A program made the translations under genes and the position numbers. 59,291 bases of DNA from Roseomonas sp. (GTDB lineage Bacteria; Pseudomonadota; Alphaproteobacteria; Acetobacterales; Acetobacteraceae): NCBI GenBank assembly GCA_020249775.1, contig JADCFA010000036.1:1-59291 (forward strand). The letters are read 5' to 3'. Numbering within the stretch: position 1 is the first letter of the stretch; each line of letters starts with the position of its first letter. Shown here piece after piece: positions 53,216 through 59,291 of this stretch. Under the pieces are notes generated by a model that did not search any database, had not been told where the DNA came from, and saw only the letters and a list, made by a program, of their open reading frames with translations.

Positions 53216-54235
53216 TCAGGCGCCAAAGCTTTGCCGCCAGGAAGCCCTGATGGCGTTATGCACCGATTCGGGCAGCGGGATATACTCAAGATCAGCTGCC
53301 AATTGGCTGCCATTGGCAAAGCACCAATCAAAGAAGCGACGCACATTGGCATTGCGCGCGGCATCCGTTGGGTTGGTCGGCAGCAGAATGAAAGTGGGCG
53401 CCACAATCGGCCAGGATTCCGGGCCAGCCTGGTCAATCACATTGGCAGCGAAGCCCGGCACGGACCAATCGGCGGCGGATGCCGCGGCGATGAAGGATTT
53501 ATGATCGGGCTTCACGAAATTGCCGGCCTTGTTCCGGATTTGCGTGGAAACCAACTTGTTGGTGATGGCATAGGCGTTTTCCACATAGCCAATCGCGCCG
53601 CGCACATTGCGCACGGTGCCGGCGACACCTTCATTGCCGCGCGCGCCGGTACCGGCCGGGAAGCGCACAGAAGTGCCAACGCCTACTTTTTCCTTCCATT
53701 CCTGCGATACCGCCGCAAGGTAGGAAACCCATACGAAGGTCGTGCCGGAGCCATCCGCGCGATAGGCCGGCGCAATGGCCAGATTCGGCAGCGGAAGCCC
53801 TGGGTTGATCGCAACAATCGCCGGGTCATTCCAGCGCGTGATCTTGCCAAGATAAATATCGGCCAGAATCGGCCCAGTCAGGCGCAGCTGATCATCAGTG
53901 ATACCCGGGATGTTAACAATCGCTACCAACGATCCCATGACAGTCGGGAATTGCAGCAGATTGCCTTCGGTCAATTGCTGGGCATTCAGCGGCGCATCAG
54001 TGGCGCCAAAATCCACCGTGCGGTTGCGGATCTGGTTGATGCCCGCGCCCGAGCCCACGGATTGGTAATTCACCTGAACACCAATCGCGCCACGCGCCGC
54101 TTCCGCCCATTTCTGATAGATAGGGTTAGGGAAGGTCGCCCCCGCGCCAGTGATTTGCGCGCCTTGGGCCTGGGCACCAAGGGCGGGAAAAGTAAGGGCG
54201 GCGCTGGCGCCGAGAAGGAAGGATCGCCTATCCAC
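53216..54235 (-). CDS. pstS: Phosphate-binding protein PstS with a twin-arginine signal
   Basis: 339 residues from the GTG at 54235, seven bases after GGAG; the frame runs on to 54373 but no other start has a ribosome site. The signal MDRRSFLLGASAALTFPALG has a twin-arginine (RRSFLL) motif, hinting at Tat export. Mature features are those of PstS: ITGAGATFPNPIYQKW, SVGSGAGINQIRNRTVDFGA, RADGSGTTFVWVSYLA (phosphate-contacting Ser/Gly/Thr). It captures phosphate for PstCAB. It leads the operon and is preceded by a candidate PHO box. Confidence 0.94.
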   Translation of the reverse strand: MDRRSFLLGASAALTFPALGAQAQGAQITGAGATFPNPIYQKWAEAARGAIGVQVNYQSVGSGAGINQIRNRTVDFGATDAPLNAQQLTEGNLLQFPTVMGSLVAIVNIPGITDDQLRLTGPILADIYLGKITRWNDPAIVAINPGLPLPNLAIAPAYRADGSGTTFVWVSYLAAVSQEWKEKVGVGTSVRFPAGTGARGNEGVAGTVRNVRGAIGYVENAYAITNKLVSTQIRNKAGNFVKPDHKSFIAAASAADWSVPGFAANVIDQAGPESWPIVAPTFILLPTNPTDAARNANVRRFFDWCFANGSQLAADLEYIPLPESVHNAIRASWRQSFGA

Positions 54236-54326
54236 GGGAATGCTCCGAATGCTGGAACCTTGCCGCCCCGAAAAGGACAGCGCCTGGGTTCTAGATGGCG
54301 TACTGCGACGCCTCGATTGCAGTTCG

Positions 54327-54344
54327 ATGAAGCTTTTGTGACAA
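54327..54344 (-). promoter_or_regulatory. Candidate PHO box upstream of pstS
   Basis: On the minus strand TTGTCAC-AAAA-GCTTCAT reads as two 7-base units at an 11-base period. The first unit matches the CTGTCAT consensus at six of seven positions if C/T at the end is allowed; the second at four of seven. It lies about 90 bases before the pstS start, the position expected for PhoB activation of the pst operon. Confidence 0.5.
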
Positions 54345-54377
54345 GCACCCGGACAAGTCAGGGCGTTATCCACAGGC

Positions 54378-55172
54378 CTATTGATACCAGCCCGGCCGGC
54401 GCTTGGCCTGGAAAGCGGCCAGACCCGCCCGGCCCTCCGGCGCGGCGCGCTGCATCCAGCCTTCCTGCGCCAATTGCGCGACCTGGCGGGGGGAAAGCGT
54501 CAGGCCATTGGCTTCCAGGAAGGAGGTTTTGGTGACCGCAATCGCGGAGGGCGCGGAAAGCATCATCTGGTCAATGATATGCGCGAGCCTTGCTTCGATG
54601 GCCTCAGCCGCCACAACCTCATGCACCAAGCCGATGCGCAGCGCCTCGGCCGCGTCAAAGCGCTCACCGGTGATGGCGTAGCGGCGGGTTTGCCGAAGGC
54701 CCAGCGCATCCACCATATGCGTGCTGATCGGCGTTGGGGCGACGCCGACGCGCACCTCGGTAATGCCGAATTGCGCAGCCGGGGCGGCCAGCGCTACGTC
54801 CACACAGCAGGCAATGCCGACACCGCCGCCAAAGCACGCACCCTGGATCACGGCGAAGGTTGGTTTGGGGAATTCATTCAGCTTGCGCATCGCCTCGGTA
54901 GTGGCCAGCGATGCAGCGAATGCGGGCTCCGGCGGATAGGCCGCCACTTCCGCCAGCCAATCAATATCCGCACCCGCTTGGAAATGCGCCCCGGCGCCGC
55001 GGATCACGAGGCCGCGAATCGCGGCATCGGGGCGGAGCTGATCAAGCCCCGCAATGAGCCCTTCCAGCATGGCGGCGTTATACGCATTGCCCTTATGCGG
55101 GCGATTGAGCGTGGCGGTCGCAATGCCGCGCGCATCTATGGTGAGTAGGACGGGCTTTTCGGTTTCGGTCAT
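54378..55172 (-). CDS. Enoyl-CoA hydratase/isomerase family protein
   Basis: 264 residues from the ATG at 55172, eight bases after GGAAG. Crotonase fold: NRPHKGNAYNAAMLEGLIAG, RGAGAHFQAGADIDWLAE (oxyanion-hole Ala-Gly-Ala-Asp), IQGACFGGGVGIACCVDVAL and FGITEVRVGVAPTPISTHMV with the catalytic-region Glu. It hydrates or isomerises enoyl-CoAs in an unknown acyl-CoA route. It is divergent from the GGT gene and unconnected with the pst operon, from which it is separated by the PHO-box region. Confidence 0.9.
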   Translation of the reverse strand: MTETEKPVLLTIDARGIATATLNRPHKGNAYNAAMLEGLIAGLDQLRPDAAIRGLVIRGAGAHFQAGADIDWLAEVAAYPPEPAFAASLATTEAMRKLNEFPKPTFAVIQGACFGGGVGIACCVDVALAAPAAQFGITEVRVGVAPTPISTHMVDALGLRQTRRYAITGERFDAAEALRIGLVHEVVAAEAIEARLAHIIDQMMLSAPSAIAVTKTSFLEANGLTLSPRQVAQLAQEGWMQRAAPEGRAGLAAFQAKRRPGWYQ

Positions 55173-55272
55173 CGCAGTGCTTCCTGGGCTTTGGCGCATT
55201 CTCTCCCCATGCGGGCGTTGACGCCAGACCCGGGCGGGCTAAGGGTTGCAACCGTATCCGCGGAGATCAGCC

Positions 55273-56973
55273 ATGCCCGCTTCCCGTCCCACGCTCAGTG
55301 GCCCGCGCCATGCGATTTCAGCGGGGCATTATCTGGCGGCTTCCGCCGGCTACGCGGTGCTGGAAGCCGGCGGCAATGCGGTGGATGCGGGGTGCGCCGC
55401 AGGGATTGCGCTTGGTGTGCTGCTGCCGGATTTGGTGAATGTGGCGGGTGTGGCACCCATCATGATCCGGCTGGCCAATGGCCAGGTGGAAACCATCGCG
55501 GGGCTTGGCCATTGGCCGGCGTCTCTGCCGGCTGATATTTTCATGCGTGAACATGGCGGGAAGATTCCGCAAGGCGTGCGCCGCACCGTAGTACCGGCCG
55601 CGCCGGATGCCTGGATCACGGCATTGGAGCGCCATGGCACCATGGGCTTCGGCGATGTGGCGCAATATGCCATTCGCTACGCAGCGGAAGGCTTCGCGGT
55701 TTATCCGCTACTGGCGGAAAGCGTTTCCGCGCATGTGGCGGAATATGCGCGCTGGCCATCCAATGCGGCGATTTTCCTGCCAGGCGGCGCGCCGCCCAAA
55801 ATTGGCGAACGCTTCTTCCAAAGAGATCTGGCGCGCAGCCTCAGCTATATGGTGGATGAGGAAAAGCGCGCAGCGGGTAAAGGCAGGCTTGCGGGGCTTG
55901 CCGCCGCGCATGCGGCCTTTTATCGCGGCGATATCGCGCGAGAGATCGTAGCCTTTCAGCAGCGCGAAGGCGGCTTCCTGACCATGGCGGACATGGCGGG
56001 TTTCCATTCTCGGCTGGAACCCGCCATCACGCGCCGCTGGCGTGGGCATGAGGTGATTACCTGCGGCCCTTGGTGCCAAGGCCCGGCGCTTTTGGAAGCG
56101 CTGCTGCTGTTGGAACGCGCCGGTCTGGATGGGCTGGAACATAATTCGCCTGAATATCTGCACCTTTTTACCGAATGTGTGAAAGCGGCCATGGCGGATC
56201 GCGAGTATCATTTTGGTGATCCCGCCTTCATTGATGTGCCGCTAGATCAGCTGTTGTCGGATGCGCATTTGGCGGCACGCGTGGCGGAAATGGACCCGGT
56301 GCGGGCGCATCCTGCCATGTATCCGCCCTTGCTCGGCGCGGGGCGCGCAGCGGATGGGCCGGTGCGGCGCGATCTGCCGACGATTGAAGCCGATACATCC
56401 TATGTCGCGGTGGTGGATCGTTGGGGCAATGCCTTCAGCGCCACACCTTCCGATGGGTCCTGGAATTCGCCCGTGGTGCCGGGGCTTGGTCTGATCCCTT
56501 CCAATCGTGGCAGTCAGAGCCGACCGGATCCTTCGCACCCGGCCGGCGTGGCCCCAGGCAAGCGCCCGCGGCTGACACCCAACCCCGCCATGGTGGTGAC
56601 GCGTGGCGGTGGTGTGATGCCTTTCGGCACACCGGGCGGTGATGTACAAATCCAGGCCATGTTACAGGTGATATTGAACGTCTTGCATTTTGGGATGGAA
56701 TTACAGGAAGCGATCGAAGCGCCGCGCGTTTCATCCTATGCCTTCCCATCATCCTTCGCGCCGTTTGATTATTTCCCGCGCCGGCTTGCCGTGGAAACAC
56801 GCATTCCGGAGGAAACGCGCAATGCGCTTGCCGGACGCGGGCATGACATCAAGGAATGGCCGGATATGACTTGGCTTGCGGGCAGTGTTGAGGCGGTGAT
56901 GTCCGACCCCGCGGCAGGCCTGGTACGCGCCGGAGCCGATCCACGCCGACCCGCTTATGCGATTGCAGGATGA
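55273..56973 (+). CDS. Gamma-glutamyltranspeptidase family protein
   Basis: 566 residues from the ATG at 55273 with GGAG upstream. Ntn-hydrolase GGT family: AGHYLAASAGYAVLEAGGNA near the start, the autoprocessing nucleophile Thr in EADTSYVAVVDRWGNAFSAT (about residue 376), and the small-subunit TPNPAMVVTRGGGVMPFGTP. No signal peptide is visible, so it is probably cytoplasmic, unlike periplasmic glutathione-degrading GGTs; substrate could be a gamma-glutamyl amide or related acyl compound. Its stop overlaps the start of the TPR-glycosyltransferase (ATGA). Confidence 0.88.
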   Translation: MPASRPTLSGPRHAISAGHYLAASAGYAVLEAGGNAVDAGCAAGIALGVLLPDLVNVAGVAPIMIRLANGQVETIAGLGHWPASLPADIFMREHGGKIPQGVRRTVVPAAPDAWITALERHGTMGFGDVAQYAIRYAAEGFAVYPLLAESVSAHVAEYARWPSNAAIFLPGGAPPKIGERFFQRDLARSLSYMVDEEKRAAGKGRLAGLAAAHAAFYRGDIAREIVAFQQREGGFLTMADMAGFHSRLEPAITRRWRGHEVITCGPWCQGPALLEALLLLERAGLDGLEHNSPEYLHLFTECVKAAMADREYHFGDPAFIDVPLDQLLSDAHLAARVAEMDPVRAHPAMYPPLLGAGRAADGPVRRDLPTIEADTSYVAVVDRWGNAFSATPSDGSWNSPVVPGLGLIPSNRGSQSRPDPSHPAGVAPGKRPRLTPNPAMVVTRGGGVMPFGTPGGDVQIQAMLQVILNVLHFGMELQEAIEAPRVSSYAFPSSFAPFDYFPRRLAVETRIPEETRNALAGRGHDIKEWPDMTWLAGSVEAVMSDPAAGLVRAGADPRRPAYAIAG

Positions 56974-58859
56974 GCGCCGCTTCTGCAACGCCCGATCGCG
57001 GAACGCTGCTTGATCAGGCTATGGCGCGCCTGCAGGCGCGGGATTTTCGCGCCGCCGCCACGCTGTTCAACCGCGCCATTACTCTTGGGCGCGATGCACC
57101 AGAAATTCGCAATAATCTTGGCAATGCCTTGCGCCATGCTGGTGACAAGGCGGGGGCTGAGGCCGCGTTTCGTGAAGCGCTCAGCCAGCGCCCTGCTTAT
57201 GTGCGCGCCGTTGTCAATTTGGTGGAGATGCTGCTGCCCGCGCGCGCTGATGCCGCAGCTGAGATCATCGCCGCCGCACTTGCCGCAGGCGCGGGGGAAG
57301 CGTTGCACCGCAGCGTTGCACGGGTTTGGCGCGATGCCGGGCGGCCCGACCGCGCCATAGTCCATTTGCAGGCCCTACTTGAAACAGCGCCAGGCGATAC
57401 CTTGATGCGCAGTGAATTGGGCACAACTCTGATGGGTCTTGGGCAGCCTAGTGCGGCCATTCCGCATCTGGCGCGTGTAGCGGCTGAGATGCCGGATCGC
57501 GCCGATGCCAAGGTGAATTATGGCCTGGCCCTGCAACAATCGGGCGATATTAGCGCAGCCATGGCCGTGCAGCGCCGCGCCATTGCGCAAGACCCGCTCT
57601 GCCGCCCGGCCTGGCAGAATCTTCTGCTCGGGTTGAATTACATGCCGGGCATTACGGCAGAGGAAGTGGCGGCAGCGCATCGTGCCTATGCCGCGCGCTT
57701 TGCCCGCCCTGCCCCGGCACCCTTCGCCAATACGCCAGACACAGAAAGGCGACTACGCATCGGCATGCTGTCGGGCGATTTTCGCCAGCATCCCGTTGGG
57801 TATTTTTTGGAAGCGGCCATTGCTCAGCATCGGCGCGCAGGCTTTCATTTTACCGCCTATGACGTCGGCAAGCGCGCCGATGCCGCTACGGCCAGGCTGC
57901 GCGGCGTTTTCGATGCTTGGCGATCCGTGGGTGCGCTGGAAGATGAAGCGATTGTCGCGCAAATTCGCGCCGATGCGATTGATATTCTGGTGGATCTGAC
58001 AGGCCATACCGAAGCGAGCCGCATTGGTGTGATGGAATATCGCCCTGCACCGGTGCAGGTAAGCTGGATTGGCTATGCCAATACCAATGGTGTCGCGGCG
58101 ATGGATTGGATCATTGCCGATGATGTGGTGCTGCCAACGGAAGATGAGCCGCTCTATATCGAAAAGCCGCTTCGCCTGCCTGGCTGCTATTTGTGTTACA
58201 CCGCGCCGCGCAGGCCCGCGGCGCCAAGCCCGCCGCCCATGCTGCGCCAGGGCCATGTGACCTTTGGGTGCTTCAATAATCTCGCGAAAATCAATGACGA
58301 GGTTTTGACCGCTTGGGCTAGGATTCTGCCGCGCCTGCCTGACGCCCGGCTTTTGCTGAAGACGGCCGTGCTGGGCGAGGCCGCAACAGCGCAAAAACTT
58401 CGCGCGCGTTTTATCGCGGTTGGCGGCGATGCCGCGCGGCTTGACCTTGAAGGCCATAGCCCGCGCGCGGATTACTTCGCGCGCTACGCCACGGTGGATT
58501 TCATGCTTGACCCCTTTCCCTTCCCGGGCGGTACCACGACAGCCGAGGCAATCCTGGCCGGCGTGCCAACCCTGACGCGGTGCGGGCGCGGCGGCATGAT
58601 CAGCCGTAATGGCGAAACCCTGCTGAGCGCGGTTGGGCTGCAGGACTGGATCGCAGCGGATACGGATGCCTATATCGAAAAGGCCGTGACTTTTGCACGG
58701 GACGCCGGCGTCTTGGCGGCGCTAAGGGCGCAGCTTTCGCCTGGGCCGCTTATTGATGCTGCAACCTATGCCCGGGGCCTAGAGGCCGGCTGGCGATTTA
58801 TCTGGCGCGATTGGTGCGCACGGCAGGGGGCGATTTCACCGAAGGCGGAAAAGGTCTAG
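56970..58859 (+). CDS. TPR protein O-GlcNAc-transferase (GT41/SPINDLY-like)
   Basis: 629 residues. TPR repeats occupy about 10-220 (for example IRNNLGNALRHAGDKAGAEA and VNYGLALQQSGDISAAMAV). The catalytic part (about 265-610) keeps bacterial OGT/SPY motifs: RIGMLSGDFRQHPVGYFLEA (catalytic-site His), DILVDLTGHTEASRIGVMEY, RPAPVQVSWIGYANTNGVAA, FGCFNNLAKINDEVLTAWAR (conserved Lys), and MLDPFPFPGGTTTAEAILAG. It likely adds a sugar from UDP-GlcNAc or GDP-fucose to Ser/Thr of a protein. Coupled to the GGT-like gene; its TAG stop touches the right-hand IS end. Confidence 0.88.
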   Translation: MSAASATPDRGTLLDQAMARLQARDFRAAATLFNRAITLGRDAPEIRNNLGNALRHAGDKAGAEAAFREALSQRPAYVRAVVNLVEMLLPARADAAAEIIAAALAAGAGEALHRSVARVWRDAGRPDRAIVHLQALLETAPGDTLMRSELGTTLMGLGQPSAAIPHLARVAAEMPDRADAKVNYGLALQQSGDISAAMAVQRRAIAQDPLCRPAWQNLLLGLNYMPGITAEEVAAAHRAYAARFARPAPAPFANTPDTERRLRIGMLSGDFRQHPVGYFLEAAIAQHRRAGFHFTAYDVGKRADAATARLRGVFDAWRSVGALEDEAIVAQIRADAIDILVDLTGHTEASRIGVMEYRPAPVQVSWIGYANTNGVAAMDWIIADDVVLPTEDEPLYIEKPLRLPGCYLCYTAPRRPAAPSPPPMLRQGHVTFGCFNNLAKINDEVLTAWARILPRLPDARLLLKTAVLGEAATAQKLRARFIAVGGDAARLDLEGHSPRADYFARYATVDFMLDPFPFPGGTTTAEAILAGVPTLTRCGRGGMISRNGETLLSAVGLQDWIAADTDAYIEKAVTFARDAGVLAALRAQLSPGPLIDAATYARGLEAGWRFIWRDWCARQGAISPKAEKV

Positions 58860-58872
58860 CAGGCTGCTGAAA
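58858..58872 (+). repeat. IS5 left terminal inverted repeat
   Basis: 15 bases, exact inverted copy of 450-464 at the other end of the window. The match with the right end stops after the AAA. Confidence 0.85.
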
Positions 58873-58948
58873 TTCGTAGCCTGATCTCCGCACTTATGAT
58901 TCACTGCCCTCGCATTTGATCGAGGTTGCAATACGTGGCAATGACGCG

Positions 58949-59291
58949 ATGCCGGGTTCCCGGTTCAGCTATGTTGATCTTGAAATGCGGGTCCGTCCTG
59001 ACCATCCGCTGCGCGTTATTCGCGGCCTGGTGAATAGTGCATTAGCTGATCTTTCTTCAGCCTTCGACGCGCTCCATTCGCCATTCGGTCGTGAATCCAT
59101 CCCGCCGGAGCGGCTGATCCGCGCCCTGTTTTTGCAGGCGTTCTATTCGATCCGTTCGGAGCGCCAATTGGTCGAACGCATCGAGTTTGACCTTCTGTTT
59201 CGCTGGTTCGTCGGCCTCGGCGTTGATGACCCTCTATGGGATGCTGCGACCTTCACCAAAAACCGCGACCGCCTGTTGCAAGGCGACGTGG
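58949..59291 (+). CDS. IS5-family transposase, N-terminal fragment
   Basis: 114 residues to the window edge from the ATG at 58949 (MPGSRFSYVDLEMRVRPDHP). The rest, RVIRGLVNSALADLSSAFDA, SPFGRESIPPERLIRALFLQ and FYSIRSERQLVERIEFDLLF, is the DUF772 N-terminal domain of IS5 transposases. The family usually starts six residues earlier (Met-Arg-Gly-Asn-Asp-Ala). Here the corresponding codon is ATA at 58931, five bases after GAGG, so either ATA or the later ATG is used. It belongs to the same protein type as the C-terminal fragment at 1-327. Confidence 0.9.
   Translation, partial: MPGSRFSYVDLEMRVRPDHPLRVIRGLVNSALADLSSAFDALHSPFGRESIPPERLIRALFLQAFYSIRSERQLVERIEFDLLFRWFVGLGVDDPLWDAATFTKNRDRLLQGDV

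Larger units (their letters stand above)
58858..59291 (+). mobile_element. IS5-family insertion sequence, left part (cut by window edge)
   Basis: Begins with AGCAGGCTGCTGAAA at 58858-58872, identical in reverse complement to 450-464, then 58 bases of leader and the transposase start. The element continues past the window. It begins inside the stop codon of the upstream glycosyltransferase gene. Orientation is the same as the left copy. Confidence 0.85.

Noticed and set aside
53174-54535. 453-codon open frame on the plus strand with an AGGAGG-like site
   Set aside because: It runs antisense to pstS, shows no family motif and has the composition of a frame shadow in GC-rich DNA.
1-59291. Composite transposon carried between two direct IS5 copies
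   Set aside because: The interior carries fabI, purD, pst-pho, cysD-cysNC and other core genes with uniform style; the IS positions fit window or contig ends better.

Overview
The window is about 59.3 kb of GC-rich, densely packed chromosomal DNA. Its character is alphaproteobacterial, most likely Rhodospirillales and an Acetobacteraceae/Roseomonas-like lineage. This rests on gene content and order: pstSCAB-phoU-phoB, cysD-cysNC, a DUF1489 gene, TRAP and amino-acid ABC transporters, FabI with a short N-terminal extension, and short intergenic gaps with TGATG/ATGA start-stop overlaps. It is an inference; no rRNA or other species marker is present. I saw no tRNA, rRNA, CRISPR array, prophage or known riboswitch.

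Both ends lie inside copies of one IS5-family insertion sequence in the same orientation. The left end holds the transposase C-terminus and right terminal repeat (1-464), next to an IS630 transposase remnant (479-661). The right end holds the left terminal repeat and transposase N-terminus (58858-59291). The interior is mostly core metabolism and transport, so the IS copies more likely mark assembly or window breakpoints than a composite transposon.

Layout. 0.9-6.4 kb (-): a translationally coupled catabolic operon (BKACE/DUF849, TPP decarboxylase-like enzyme, glycerophosphodiesterase, enolase-superfamily enzyme, DMT transporter). 6.4-10.1 kb (-): a MacAB-like export system. 10.2-14.7 kb (+): ketopantoate reductase-like enzyme, SDR, and sulfate activation by CysD and CysNC. 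14.7-17.7 kb (-): a nitrate/sulfonate-type ABC importer and an acetyltransferase. 17.8-24.9 kb (+): SDR, a small exported protein, an NDP-forming acyl-CoA synthetase, nitroreductase, NUDIX, and a TPR glycosyltransferase. 25.3-28.2 kb (+): a polar amino-acid ABC importer. 28.3-35.8 kb: DUF3237, rhodanese, acyl-CoA ligase, fabI diverging from pdxH, an APH-kinase fusion, universal stress protein and pirin. 35.9-39.8 kb: a TRAP transporter and an aldo/keto reductase.

39.9-47.0 kb (+) is the most notable part: a six-gene hyfBCEFGI-like operon with 1-4 bp overlaps between successive genes. It encodes a membrane complex related to formate hydrogenlyase and complex I. Its large subunit has lost the NiFe-binding cysteines while the small subunit keeps its Fe-S cysteines. 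This fits an 'energy-converting hydrogenase-related' (Ehr) complex of unknown reaction rather than a hydrogenase. 47.1-54.4 kb (-): DUF1489, purD, and the phosphate module pstS-pstC-pstA-pstB-phoU-phoB with a candidate PHO box. 54.4-58.9 kb: enoyl-CoA hydratase, then a gamma-glutamyltransferase-like gene coupled to a TPR O-GlcNAc-transferase-like gene that runs into the right-hand IS.
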